A stretch of DNA of 64,000 bases, from NCBI GenBank assembly GCA_949751835.1, contig CATKHK010000003.1, forward strand, positions 124,001 to 188,000. Direction: 5' to 3'. Positions 10,352 to 20,682 of this stretch are shown piece by piece; the stretch's first letter is position 1; every line of letters begins with the position of its first letter. The notes under the pieces are model-generated. The model was not told where the DNA came from. It saw only the letters and a list, made by a program, of their open reading frames with translations, and did no database searches. Origin of the DNA: Blepharisma japonicum. Lineage: Eukaryota > Ciliophora > Heterotrichea > Heterotrichida > Blepharismidae. Made by a program: the position numbers and the translations under genes.

Positions 10352-11167
10352 ATGGAGACCATTATATTAGAACGGCTTTCAGAGAATGTTGCCTTAATAA
10401 CATTGAATAAACCAAAAGTCCTAAATGCTATGAGCAGAAAGATGATGGAAGAGATATCCAGGACTATGGGCGAGCTTTCAGACGATCCTGATATTCGATG
10501 CATTATACTTAATGCCAATGGCAGAGCCTTTTGTGCAGGGATCGATATCAATTTTTTAAGAGATTTCTTTGAAGAAACCAAAAGAGCAGATCCGGCTAGA
10601 ACTGGCATCCAAATAAGAGAAAAACTAAAAGTTTTGCAGGACTATATCACGTCGATAGAAAAATGCACAAAGCCAGTCATAGCTGTTGCCCATGGACTAT
10701 GCATTGGTGCAGGGCTAGACCTGATTACAGCTTGTGATGTCAGACTTTGCTCAGCAGACACAATTGTTGGAATAAGAGAAACTCGCGTTGGGATGGCAGC
10801 CGATATAGGCACTTTACAAAGGCTTCAAAAGGTGGTCGGAAATCAGTCGTGGGTGAGAGAAATAGCTTTTACAGGAAACGATATAAAAGCTGTTGAAGCT
10901 ACAGCTCATGGGCTGTTTTCTAGATGCCTTGAAAACAAAGAAAAAGCTTTCGAGGCTGCTTTAAAACTTGCCAATGAAATTGCAGCTAATAGTCCAGTGG
11001 CTCTAGTAGCTGCTAAATGTTCAACGGTTTATTCAAGAGATCACTCAGTTCATGAAGGATTGGATCATATTGGCAACTTTAATGCTTCTGCTTTACAAAC
11101 TGAAGATTTACAAAGAGCAGTGATGGCAATATTACAGAAAGTAAAGGCAGTCTATCCAAAATTATAA
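10352..11167 (+). CDS. ECH1: Delta(3,5)-delta(2,4)-dienoyl-CoA isomerase-like (ECH1), copy 1
   Basis: This is a 271 aa crotonase-superfamily enzyme. The oxyanion-hole segments are RAFCAGIDI and HGLCIGAGLD. The three acidic residues important in ECH1 are all present: the Asp in GAGLDLITACD, the Glu in GIRETRVG and the Asp in MAADIGTLQRL. The GNQSWVREIAFTG and YSRDHSVHEGLDHI segments are also typical of ECH1 rather than of ordinary enoyl-CoA hydratases. The enzyme shifts double bonds during beta-oxidation of unsaturated fatty acids. The protein ends YPKL; mammalian ECH1 ends SKL, so PKL may be a weak type-1 peroxisomal signal. There is no obvious N-terminal mitochondrial presequence. It is the first half of a tandem duplication. 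Confidence 0.88.
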   Translation: METIILERLSENVALITLNKPKVLNAMSRKMMEEISRTMGELSDDPDIRCIILNANGRAFCAGIDINFLRDFFEETKRADPARTGIQIREKLKVLQDYITSIEKCTKPVIAVAHGLCIGAGLDLITACDVRLCSADTIVGIRETRVGMAADIGTLQRLQKVVGNQSWVREIAFTGNDIKAVEATAHGLFSRCLENKEKAFEAALKLANEIAANSPVALVAAKCSTVYSRDHSVHEGLDHIGNFNASALQTEDLQRAVMAILQKVKAVYPKL

Positions 11168-11846
11168 GTTAATATCACAGAATATTTATTCCATTAGCAT
11201 TTTCTTTAATTTAAAAATTATTTTGTGATAAAACCTTAACTCATTCATTAAGCTAAAAACTGGGGGAAAAATAGATAAAGGTCTTAGCAAAAAGTTCTGC
11301 TTTTTCATTTTACGTTAGTCAGAATGGCTTTTGAGTCGAGAAAATTTATGTTAAAAAATTATTTGATTTCGTTAAATATTAAAGATCGAGTTTGGCTTAT
11401 TAATTAACATGGATAAATTTTCATAATTTCTCAAATGGAAACTTTTACTTATAAAAAGCCATAAAGAAGTATTTTTGGTTTATGCTAAAATTAAGAAGTC
11501 GCTTATTTTAATAACAAATTAATATATTTCAGCAAACGCGAATTAAACAATTTTTAATAACAGAAATACTGTTGTTTGATTTCAACAGAAGGCTTCATAA
11601 TTATTTCTTAAAGCTTTCTCGCTCTATAAAACAGTATAAAATTTATTTGCTTAATCAAAAGTATTATAAAGTAAGAGTTTTAAGTATACAGAAAAGCCCT
11701 ATACAATTTTTTTGCAATCTTATCAATTTTATTCAATTTTCTCCCAACAATGATTTATTTAGATCATGCAAGAGTAAATTCATTAAAACTCATGATGTTT
11801 TATTTATGGATATGGCATAAATAAGCATGATATTAATAGTTTTCAG

Positions 11847-12662
11847 ATGGAGAACATCATATTAGAACGACTTTCAGAGAATATTGCCTTAGTAACAATG
11901 AATAGACCAGAAAAACTAAATGCATTAAACAAAACTTTGATTGAAGAGTTGTCCAAAACTATCGACGATCTTTCAGAAAATCCTGATATCCGATGCATTA
12001 TACTTAATGCCAGTGGCAGAGCCTTTTGTGCAGGGATCGATGTGGTTTATAAAAGTAAGCTCTTAGAAGAATCACAAAGAAGTGATAGCGCTAGAACTGG
12101 TATCCAAATAAGAGAAAAACTCAAAATTTTAGATGAACATGTATCGTCATTAGAAAGATGCAAAGTACCAGTCATAGCCGTTGTCCATGGATTATGTTTA
12201 GGTGCAGGGGTTGACTTGATAACAGCTTGTGATATCAGATTTTGTGCGGCAGACGCAATTGTTGGAGTAAGAGAAACTCGCCTTGCAATAGCAGCTGATA
12301 TGGGCACTTTGCAAAGGTTTCAAAAAGTGTGCGGAAATCAGTCGTGGGTGAGAGAAGCAACTTATTCAGGAAATGATATAAATGCTGAAACATGTACAGC
12401 TCATGGGCTGTTTTCTAGATGCCTTGAAAACAAAGAAAAAGCTTTCGAAGCTGCTTTAGAACTTGCTAATCAAATTGCAGCTAAAAGTCCAGTAGCTCTA
12501 GTAGCTGCTAAATGTTCGTTGAATTTCTCAAGAGATCACTCAGTTAGTGAAGGATTGGACCATATAGCTAACTTTAATGCTTTTGCTTTACAAACTGAAG
12601 ATCTAGCAAAAGCTATGATGGCATTAATGCAGAAAAATAAGCCAGTCTTTCCAAAATTATAA
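11847..12662 (+). CDS. ECH1: Delta(3,5)-delta(2,4)-dienoyl-CoA isomerase-like (ECH1), copy 2
   Basis: This 271 aa paralog is the same length as the upstream copy. It keeps all recognised catalytic acids (GAGVDLITACD, GVRETRLA, IAADMGTLQRF) and the same C-terminus (FPKL). Differences cluster in the region after the first oxyanion motif (GIDVVYKSKLLEESQRSDS) and in GVRETRLAIAADMG, where Gly-Met of copy 1 becomes Ala-Ile. This may alter the acyl pocket. Both copies look functional, with no stop or frameshift, so this is either a dosage duplication or early subfunctionalisation. Confidence 0.88.
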   Translation: MENIILERLSENIALVTMNRPEKLNALNKTLIEELSKTIDDLSENPDIRCIILNASGRAFCAGIDVVYKSKLLEESQRSDSARTGIQIREKLKILDEHVSSLERCKVPVIAVVHGLCLGAGVDLITACDIRFCAADAIVGVRETRLAIAADMGTLQRFQKVCGNQSWVREATYSGNDINAETCTAHGLFSRCLENKEKAFEAALELANQIAAKSPVALVAAKCSLNFSRDHSVSEGLDHIANFNAFALQTEDLAKAMMALMQKNKPVFPKL

Positions 12663-13064
12663 GCTAATATCACAGAATACTTAATCCATTAGCGTTTTCT
12701 TTTAATTTAATTATTGTTTTGTGATCAAAAACTTAAATCATTCATGAAGCTAAAAACTGAGGAAAAATAGATAAAAGTCTTAAGCAGAAAGATCTGTTTA
12801 TTCATTTTATATTAGTCAGAATGGCCAATGAGAAGATAAAACATATGCCAGTAGCATTATAATGAAAAAATTTGATTGCATTAAATATAAAAAGATCGAG
12901 TTTGGCTTATTAATAACTTAGATAAATTTCATAATTTCTTTAATGGAAACTTTTGCTCTTAAAAAATCTAAAGAAGGGTTTTAGTTTATGCTAAAATTAA
13001 GAAGTGGCTTATTTCAATAAATTATGATATTTATTTCTCTGTTTTTGAAGATTCTATATTTTTC

Positions 13065-14747
13065 ATGGTAGATCTTCTTATTTTTATCAGCGAAGATGCT
13101 AGAAATTACAGTGCTCTTCAAGGCGACCGCTCAAGGCAGCTCATCGAAAAGAATTCCACATTATCTTTTTCAGAAATTTCTCTCCTTTATCAATATCTCA
13201 ATGATGAGTCTCAGTACCAACCCAACATTGACATATGAAAATTTTACTCAGCATGTCTTGTAAATTCTATTCTTTATCTCCCCAGCTATCCTTCTCCCAA
13301 CTCTCAAGAGCCTATATTTACCCCAGAGCACGTTATAGACTCAATAAAATACCTTCTTTTTTTATGGGAAAAATATCATGTACAATTCCCTGAAACCTAT
13401 AACAGACTTGTCTCCAAAATATCTGAGGCAATAAATAGCTGCGAAGATTTTAAATTATTATTAAAATGAATTGAGCAAGCCTTGTCTTGTAGAGAAAAAT
13501 TTGGAGTAGACATAAGCACAATAGAAATGTACAGCTCTATAAAATCATGTACAGAATTAATTAAAAATGCGGCCTCAGATAATAAAAATGTAATACTTGA
13601 AAATTTAGAAAATTTGAAAGAATTAAAAGTGCTGAATATTGACCCTGGGTACAGCAGAGACTTAATTGTCAGCTACGCTCTTAAATGGATAGAAGTGACA
13701 AATGATGTTAATGAAGACCAAAGTATTTTAAATCAGCCAGTCAAAAAAGACCCTGAAACAAGCAGAATAATGCTAGAAATCATAAAAAAGCTTGGAATAA
13801 CAGATGAAAAATTAGTAAGCAGAATAAATTTTTTAATCCAAAAATTCCCAGATGCACCTTCTAACCAAGAAATTGTTTGAATAAGCCAGCGAAGCCAAAT
13901 AGAAATAATATCCACAAAATATATGCGTGGCGAAATTAATGTTTCTAGATGTAGAATCACCTGGAAAGGCCAAAAAATAGATGCTGCAATAAAAACATAT
14001 CAAGATGACAATTACAAAAATTGGGAAAGATGCAAAAAGGAAGCTGAAATTTTAACTTCTTTATCAGGCAGATCAAAATATTTTTTGGATTTTTATGGCT
14101 GCTTTTATGATGAAATACAAGACGATGGCGTAAAAAAATGCTCAAATATTGTAATGGAATACTGCCCATGGACGCTTTCAGAAATAGTGAAAAATAGGTT
14201 TAATCAAAATCAAGGATTTACACCAATGGAATTATGTTCACTATTTTCAGATTTATTAGAAGCCTTTCAGCTTTTAGCAAAATGAAAAATTTTTCATCAA
14301 GATATAAAGCCAGAAAATATTTTACTCACTGAAGTTAATAATAGCCTGCAAATAAAAATTGCTGATTTCAATGTTTCTGGAATTGCTAGCATAGTAGAAG
14401 ATACTTCAAGCCCGACTGCGGAGCATGGTGTATATGGAACTTTGAGTTATATGGCCCCAGAAATCAGACAAGCGTACATTAATGGTATAAAAAAAGCCAA
14501 GTTTAGGCCAGAAAAAGCTGATGTTTTTTCTCTTGGGTTAGTATTTTATCAGCTAGCAACTTTTAAAGATATTTCAAGATTTAATGAAAATCCTGCAAGG
14601 AGAGAAGAAGTGAAACAGGATATAGAAATTGAGTGGATAAGGAATTTAATATACGACATGCTGAACTTTAATTATAAAGAGAGACCTTCATTTAAAAAAG
14701 CACTCTCCAATTTAATTCGTGAATCAACAGCATTAAGAGATGACTAA
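13065..14747 (+). CDS. Protein kinase with DFN and HQD variant motifs
   Basis: The 560 aa protein reads from the ATG at 13065 across four TGA-Trp codons. Residues 1-280 are helical, without a recognised domain. The kinase domain begins near residue 295 with ITWKGQKIDAAIKTYQ (Lys ~310 pairs ATP). The catalytic loop reads WKIFHQDIKPENIL, with Trp407 encoded by TGA at 14283 and Asp413 as the base; Gln replaces the Arg of HRD. The metal-binding motif is ADFNVSG (Asp434), DFN rather than DFG. GTLSYMAPEI and DVFSLGLVFYQLA complete subdomains VIII and IX. It is a non-RD kinase, probably active since Lys, both Asp and Asn418 are kept. The substrate is unknown. Confidence 0.85.
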
Positions 14748-14813
14748 TATAATTATCATTTTAAAAAATTATTAGAAAATTATAAATAAGACAATTTTTT
14801 CTAAACTAATTGA

Positions 14814-16175
14814 TTAAGAAATGCTTTGCCAATTTTGGATCATTATTTTTTGAATACAAAGCAAAGCTGCACCATTTACTTCTTTATTAGGGTTCTGCAA
14901 TAGTTCCATCGCTCTTATTTTAGCTCCAAGCTTCCCAGCAACAGTTTTCCCATATGGGTGAAATCTTGCAAATTCTCCAATATCTCCTAGTGCCAATACA
15001 ACAGTCTGCACACTTTCTGACATTAATAGCTGCACAAGTTTTTTGACAGGCCCAAAGCTATCGTTTTCCAAATGTTTAGCATTTTCTTTCCAAAAGGCTT
15101 CAGTATGAGTGACCCCTGGTACTAAATCTCCTCTTTCTACTTCTTTTAGCCACTTATCAAATGACGAAAACAGCTTAACGCTGCTTGCTAGGACATCCCC
15201 TATATCTTTAACTAGATCTGTAACGTCTTGGTCCTTTAATATTCTTTTTGACAAATTATCAATAATTTCGACCAATTTATTTTCTATCATAATTTCTATA
15301 GTCCCTTCTCCTGCTGATAGGTTTTTTAAGGTTCCTAAGGCGACTCTGATGACTTTTTCCTTGTCAGTTCTACGCAGCTCTTTGATTATTTTTCCAATTA
15401 AATTGTAGTCACTTCTGATAAAAAATTCGTAGGAGTCTTCGTCAAACGAGAGCATCCACAAGCAGCAAATTGCAGCATAAATTGGCTGGAAAATCCCTGA
15501 TTTTTGTTCTAAAAGTGGAACTAAAACGGTCCGAAGCCCTCCAGTTCTTAAAAATTCTCTTCTTATTGCGTCTATCTTGAAGAGAGGCAAAAAGCAATAA
15601 GTGGCTTCTTCTAATGGTAACGAATTTTCCATAGCTTGATTTATCAAGGAATCAACTAATCTGGAAGCTTGGTTTACAAAATCTCCAGGGTTTTCTCTAT
15701 TTCTCAAAATAACTTCACTTAAAATTGATGCAAGAATATGACTAGCTGCTCCTACAATTAATGGAATATTTTTAAAAGTATTTGCAGACCTCACTAATAA
15801 AGCCATAACATTAAAGGTTTCTCGGCCTGTAGCCAACTGAACCAAGTTTGCAATTTGACGGCTGTCATCTTGGATAGCTCCATCAATAGTAGCTAAAAGA
15901 CTTTGGGCAAAAACATCGTCGTCACTTGTACAGTCTAATAGGGAGAATAAGGTGCGATATATAGGAATTGGGTCTTCTGCGATTCTTTTGCGTTGCTCTT
16001 CAAGATTAGAAATCATAAATGAGGTGTAGATATCAGATTGGCCACGGCCTATAGAGCCTGCTGCTTCGATTTGGTTAACGTTGGGCTTCATATAGAGAGA
16101 GACACTTGAATACGCTTCTGGGTGGACGTAAAAGACTATGGAATAAGCCATCAATCTATCTCTAGCGACTGCCAT
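14814..16175 (-). CDS. VMA13: V-type ATPase subunit H
   Basis: The 453 aa frame has the armadillo/HEAT-like helices of V-ATPase subunit H. The most diagnostic part is the C-terminal domain: SSFDKWLKEVERGDLVPG, HTEAFWKENAKHLE, then VVLALGDIGEFARFHPYGKT and a final NGAALLCIQKIMIQNW. These match the FDEY...FWRENA...VGEYVRHYPRGK...ALLAVQKLMVHNW pattern of the family. The subunit sits between V1 and the a-subunit of V0. It is required for activity of the assembled pump and inhibits free V1. The length is close to the yeast and human proteins (about 480 aa), with a slightly shorter N-terminus. Confidence 0.92.
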   Translation of the reverse strand: MAVARDRLMAYSIVFYVHPEAYSSVSLYMKPNVNQIEAAGSIGRGQSDIYTSFMISNLEEQRKRIAEDPIPIYRTLFSLLDCTSDDDVFAQSLLATIDGAIQDDSRQIANLVQLATGRETFNVMALLVRSANTFKNIPLIVGAASHILASILSEVILRNRENPGDFVNQASRLVDSLINQAMENSLPLEEATYCFLPLFKIDAIRREFLRTGGLRTVLVPLLEQKSGIFQPIYAAICCLWMLSFDEDSYEFFIRSDYNLIGKIIKELRRTDKEKVIRVALGTLKNLSAGEGTIEIMIENKLVEIIDNLSKRILKDQDVTDLVKDIGDVLASSVKLFSSFDKWLKEVERGDLVPGVTHTEAFWKENAKHLENDSFGPVKKLVQLLMSESVQTVVLALGDIGEFARFHPYGKTVAGKLGAKIRAMELLQNPNKEVNGAALLCIQKIMIQNWQSIS

Positions 16176-16362
16176 AATTTATGTTATTGGCTTAGCTGAC
16201 ATTTTGGAATATTAAAAAGCTAAGATATTATAATTTAAAATCAAATATCAACACTGCTAGTATTTTTATAAAAATGAATAAAATCATTATATCAACAAAA
16301 CATATTAATATTAATAAAAGATCTTTATTTTTTAAAGAACTATTTTTAAAACATTTCAATAA
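16176..16362. other. Short intergenic spacer
   Basis: This spacer lies between the V-ATPase H start and the 3' end of the EF-hand gene. It is very AT-rich and no feature is seen. A plus-strand frame starting here overlaps the EF-hand gene antisense and is not supported. Confidence 0.4.
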
Positions 16363-16912
16363 TTATAATAAGAGTGTCTCGAGTCTAAATATAAAATACT
16401 TTGCAAAGTCCCACAAGCTGATAGGCGAAGTCATATCAACTCCTAGCAATCCCATTAATTCTTCCACATCTTCATCAGTCACAGGCACCACCACCTTGCT
16501 TTGCAGTACATTTTTAATCTCTTCCATAGTTGTGCTTCCTCTGTCCTTTTTGTCAAACATCCTAAACAATTCTCTTCGTTCGTGTTCTTGGCCTCCTTCA
16601 TACCAAATTTTCGTAGCAATTCTTTCCACGTCTTTAAGCTCTACTCTCAGTGGGTTTCCAATAAACTCTTGAATGATTTTTTCTAAGTCTTTTCTAGGCA
16701 TTTTCCCACCTCCTACATATTGTAAAATAGCCTTAAGTTGAGACATGGAAATGGTTCCTGAATTTTCGGAGTCAAAATAGCCAAAAGAGTCTCTGATGTC
16801 GTTAAGAATTCTTTCAGGCAGGACAGCTTCTTGGTTGGTGTGTCCTCGTTTTCTCTGAGAAATTTGTCCTGGATAGAGATTTACCTTGAAGAGTTCTAGT
16901 AGATTGAATCAT
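16363..16912 (-). CDS. EF-hand calcium-binding protein (calmodulin/centrin-like)
   Basis: Two exons encode 177 aa. The 16-nt intron 16869-16884 (GTAAAT...CAG) lies after codon 9, and removing it joins MIQSTRTLQ to GQISQRKRGHTNQ in frame. A first EF-hand-like helix-loop-helix reads IRDSFGYFDSENSGTISMSQL; its loop keeps Asp, Ser/Asn, Gly and Thr-Ile. A second, ELFRMFDKKDRGSTTMEEI, has a degenerate loop, and between them lie paired helices of a non-binding hand. A C-terminal SLWDFAKYFIF ends the protein. The overall layout resembles four-hand calmodulin, centrin or axonemal EF-hand proteins such as DRC8. I cannot choose between these. Only the first loop looks able to bind Ca2+ well. Confidence 0.75.
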
Positions 16913-17125
16913 AAATAACTGTTATAAATGAAAATTATATCAGTATTTTGACTTAAAAATCAAGAAAATATTTTCTACTTAAATTAAGGCATTTAAAAAT
17001 CGTAAACCAGAAATAGCTACAGATTTATCCTTATTATGTATCATTTTCTAAATTTTATATTGATTAATATTGTTGTTATTATTAAAAGTAAATTAATATC
17101 ATTTCTCATAAATCTAAATTAATTT

Positions 17126-17827
17126 TTAAGCTTCGCTTTCAATTTCTTGTATTAATTTCTGGACGTTTTCATCTTCCAGCATCTGTAATCCAGCCCTTTG
17201 CATTACTGCTACCTCAATATTTCTGCTGCCACTTTCAACTACTTCTAATAGTCCTTTAATAGCTAGTTTCAAGGTTTGGTCCATTGACTGATTTTCTTGA
17301 TAATTTTTCTCTAAAAATTCAACCACATTTTTAGAATTTTTGCCAATTGCTTGAGCTTTCCATGCGCTAAAACTTCCAGATGGCTCAGTCATGAATAGTT
17401 TTGGCTCTCCTGCTCTTCCAAATCCTACAACTAAAGTTGAGACTCCATAAGGCCTCACACCTCCTTTTTGAGTGTATTCTTGCTGTGTCCTAGCAATATG
17501 TCTGGCAATATATTCAGCAGATGGTGGGTCTTCCATTGTTAACCTAAAACTTTGGCATTCAACCCTTGCTTTATCACATAGCACTCTTGCGTCTGCAGTA
17601 AGTCCTGCAAATGCTAGTGCAATTCCTTCATCAAGAACATGGATTTTCTTGACAGTCCTGGTATCTTGAAGTTTAGCAGCAGCTTTTCTTTCAACAGCTA
17701 GCACAGTGCAATCAACCCCTTGAACCCCTACGGCACAGCGACCTTTTCTGACAGCTTCCATTGCATATTCCACTTGAAATAGATGCCCATCAGGTGAAAA
17801 TATAGTGATAGCAGTATCGTATGACAT
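17126..17827 (-). CDS. PSMA7: 20S proteasome subunit alpha type-7 (alpha4)
   Basis: The 233 aa protein starts [22 protein letters not shown], the alpha-subunit signature, and has the alpha4-specific [19 protein letters not shown] and [12 protein letters not shown] segments. [12 protein letters not shown] and DPSG-like [19 protein letters not shown] follow. The length is slightly shorter than the human protein, which has a Lys-rich tail lacking here. It forms part of the outer ring of the 20S proteasome that gates substrate entry. It is intronless, without TGA codons. The gene lies 31 nt from the 3' end of the EFHB-like gene on the same strand. Confidence 0.95.
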   Translation of the reverse strand: MSYDTAITIFSPDGHLFQVEYAMEAVRKGRCAVGVQGVDCTVLAVERKAAAKLQDTRTVKKIHVLDEGIALAFAGLTADARVLCDKARVECQSFRLTMEDPPSAEYIARHIARTQQEYTQKGGVRPYGVSTLVVGFGRAGEPKLFMTEPSGSFSAWKAQAIGKNSKNVVEFLEKNYQENQSMDQTLKLAIKGLLEVVESGSRNIEVAVMQRAGLQMLEDENVQKLIQEIESEA

Positions 17828-17858
17828 CTTTATATGATAATCTTAGTAAATAATTAGA

Positions 17859-19160
17859 TTAAACTAGTCCTTGTGCCTCATACCATCTTAAAGCTTGAAT
17901 AAAAGACTCTAAAGAAACAATTCCTGCAAATTGTAGCGCTTTTGAACAGACTGCTTCAAGTTTCCCACGCTTGATTTCCATCCCAGCACAATCAAATAAA
18001 TCTTTTATTTCTTCTTTAGGTCGTTCTCTTCTGAATTCTTCAATTGTTATTCCATAACGAAGCCAGAAATCAGGGTATAGTAATTGTACAGCTGATGCTT
18101 CATCTCCATAATTATTTGGATCTGCAACAGATTTAAATGACTTTTTGGGTATATCATTTCTAATTGTAGGGACACCAAACTGTCTATCTTCATCTCCTTC
18201 CTTTACAGTATTTCTAAAGCCAAACCTATTAGTTCTCCCTAAATCTGGATCAGGCTGTACCTCTCTTTCATTAGGCTGCCCATGTATGCATTGTTTCGCC
18301 GTTCACTCATTTTTTCGATGAATTGAAGACCCAAATGCATGGTCTTCTGGCAAATTTGGCTTCCCCTGACCTAAATTTCTGGGTTTTCCTAAGTCTTCAT
18401 GTGCGGTTGATCTGAAATCTTCAACAGTTTTTTGGACAATGATAGTTTTTGGATGAGTGCTTCCATATTTTTCTGGCTGCAATGAAATTGCAGCCCCATC
18501 TAACTGTTTAGGATCAGGTAGCCCAAATCTATGTTCATGTTTATCAACTGGCCAATTATAATCTCTCCTTATTTGTTCTCCAGCTTCAGTAACTCCATGA
18601 GATTTATAATACATTTTTCTTACATCGTCAGGTTCCATTGCTTTTCCACCTGGAGGAAAAATCAAAGTATAAGCACTTTCACTGCCGATTGTCTTGACAC
18701 CATATTTAAACTCAGGATCATGCACTACGCTTGGCATTTCATAGTTTCTTTCCATAGGCCTTCCAAGTGGTTCACGAATGCTTGAAGCGTATTTATCTTC
18801 TTTAAGTTTATTAGCAAATTCTGTAAGACCTTGTAGCTGATTTGGCTTTATGACCTCATGGACATGGTCTGATCCGTGAGTCTTTTTACCATATGTAAAA
18901 GATTCTGGGGGAAGTGGATCGTCTGCAACCCCGTAATGTATCTGTTTCGCACCTGGTTCTTCATTGAAGCTTTTTCTGAATTTTTTGATATTTGGTGGAG
19001 TAGATGCACGGGGTTGTTCTGGCTTGATACAGAACTCAGCACCTTCGTCAGGCATTTTGGTTACCAATCCAGCAGGAGGGAGGTTTGCATTATTTCGAGA
19101 CTGGTTTTGAAATCCTGCGTTTGAGTAGTAAGAAGCTTGAAATGGAGGTTTGAGAGCCAT
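17859..19160 (-). CDS. EFHB: EFHB/CFAP21-like ciliary protein
   Basis: The 433 aa protein reads through one TGA (NE-W-TAKQ). It has repeated F/YG-x-K/L motifs separated by Pro- and Asp-rich stretches: HYGVADDPLPPESFTYGKK, FKYGVKTIGSESAYTLIFP, HRFGLPDP and RQFGVPTIRNDIPKK. DYNWPVDKHEHRFG and NNYGDEASAVQLLYPDFW resemble EFHB, an EF-hand family B protein that is a microtubule inner protein of ciliary doublets. A C-terminal helical region (GLFDCAGMEIKRGKLEAVC-like) matches the EFHB end. It is shorter than the vertebrate protein (over 800 aa). Assignment is by pattern recognition. A ciliary role fits a ciliate but is inferred. Confidence 0.72.
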
Positions 19161-19438
19161 TTGGAATATATAAATAACTGCTATTTAAATGAAGAATTAA
19201 AAAATCCTTATGAAATATAGTTCGTGAATAGTAATTAAATGTATTAGATGAAATATTTTATGAGGGATCATGCACTTATAATTTAATGAATTGGATTATA
19301 TTCTTAGCAAAGCACTTTATCTCTTATAAAATCTATCAACAAACCGTTCCCCAGTTTTCAAGATTTGATAAAAAGTTAAGCTAGTTTTAATCTATCCTAT
19401 CAGTTTAGGGAAATCTTTGCACTATTCAAGATTTCATT
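19161..19438. other. Intergenic, nothing recognised
   Basis: This AT-rich spacer is upstream of the EFHB-like gene. No frame, repeat or RNA gene is evident. Confidence 0.4.
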
Positions 19439-19960
19439 CTATAATTGCTGTGACTTAATCAGCAAAATAGTAAGGTCATCCTCAACATCAAGCTCCTCTT
19501 TAGCATTTAATGAGTGAGACTATATATTTGTATTGTACGACTACACAATAAGAATTTTTTCAATTATGAACATCATCACTTTCTTTGTTAATAGACTAAA
19601 AAATTTCTTTGGCATATTCTTGAATAAATTTCTTTAAATTCCCTAAATTATTTGATTTTTGCTAATTCATCACATTGGCAGGTTCTTAAGAGATCTAATA
19701 GCATTTTAAATCAATTGAAATGCCATTTGTTTCTCTCAAAGTACGCTCTTCTGCATCACTAATAAAGCTACTAAAATTTTAACATACAAATCAAAAATAC
19801 TTGTGCCAGTGAAATTTAGCTCATATTGTAGAGGATAGCAATCTAACTTATATTTCTCACTTAGATTGACATCAAATTTTACTATTAAAAATGTCAGCAC
19901 TCAATTTAAGATACTTACTTAATTTCCTTCTGATCGAAATTTCTCTAAATATTAATTAAA
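19439..19960 (-). pseudogene. Possible decayed gene, PP2C-like C-terminal end
   Basis: On the minus strand several stretches read like protein but are broken by TAA/TAG and frame changes that no 15-16-nt GT-AG intron repairs. The last stretch, ending at the TAG at 19439-19441, reads ELDVEDDLTILLIKSQQL. It resembles the final DD-x-T-hydrophobic strand of PP2C-type phosphatases. Further upstream are SSFISDAEERTLRETNGI and NLGNLKKFIQEYAKEIF. I cannot rebuild a gene, so this is either an old pseudogene or chance. Confidence is low. Confidence 0.25.
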
Positions 19961-20182
19961 TTAAAAGTTATGATTTTTCAGATGTCCAAATGAAGGCGTG
20001 CACAATGGGGGTGGACCGAACATATCTTTTTTAGGGGTGGATACTTGAAGTCCTCGGAATTCAAATAAAGGATCATTTGTGTTTTTCTTAAGCATTCTTG
20101 ATATAGGACTAAGATTTGGATCTTGTTCTCCAAATAGATTTAAGTTTTCGTCGTTTTCTTGTATCTGGTAGCTTTTTTCCAT
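19961..20182 (-). CDS. Small hypothetical protein
   Basis: The 73-codon frame starts MEKSYQIQENDENLNLFGEQ and ends FGHLKNHNF. It is hydrophilic, with a Pro-rich C-terminal part (STPKKDMFGPPPLCTPSFG), and the composition is coding-like. It has no TGA, intron or known domain. It stands alone between two spacers and divergent from the gene at 20683. It could be a short regulatory or structural protein, and chance is not excluded. Confidence 0.45.
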   Translation of the reverse strand: MEKSYQIQENDENLNLFGEQDPNLSPISRMLKKNTNDPLFEFRGLQVSTPKKDMFGPPPLCTPSFGHLKNHNF

Positions 20183-20682
20183 TTTAAATATTTCATATCG
20201 ATAATTTTAGCGAAATATATGAAAATGGGGCAAATTTATTTTGAATTATTTTATTTCGTACTTTATGGATTCTTGTGCAATTAATTTAAAATTGATGATT
20301 TTGGGTATCTTTTATGCCATCATTGATAGTCTTATTATTTCCTGATATTTGAGAAATATTGAGATTAGCAATAATAAAATTAATTATGAAAATATTTTTT
20401 AAATCCTTGGTTTATCAAATTGATAAAATTAAAATAAGAAAAATTAATCTCTAAAAATAGCATATGAAACAATTTCTTAAATTAAATATTATTTAAATAT
20501 ATACAATGATGATTTTCTAGTTTTAATCACCAATTTTTTATTTTCTAAACTTATTCTAACATATGAAAACTTTTTTTATATTTTATAAGCCTTTTTCAAG
20601 TAAATTTTCACTTTTTGCCATATTCTGATTTCATCGTTACTAAATCCCTTTTTTTATATTCTAATGGAAATTAATCGAAGAA
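20183..20682. other. Intergenic spacer between divergent genes
   Basis: These 500 nt of strongly AT-rich DNA lie between divergent starts. No gene or repeat is seen. Confidence 0.4.

Larger units (their letters stand above)
10045..13027 (+). repeat. Tandem duplication, two ~1.49-kb units each with an ECH1-like gene
   Basis: The unit at about 10045-11526 is repeated at about 11527-13027; the two ATGs are 1,495 nt apart. Similarity extends beyond the coding sequence. The 5' flanks share GATAATTATTTCTTAAA-like, ATCATTTATTTAGA-like and TTCATTAAAACTCATGAT blocks. The 3' flanks share TAATATCACAGAATA, AGATCGAGTTTGGCTTATTA and TTTATGCTAAAATTAAGAAG. Small indels separate the units. The boundaries are estimated by eye from where matching stops. 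Confidence 0.85.
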
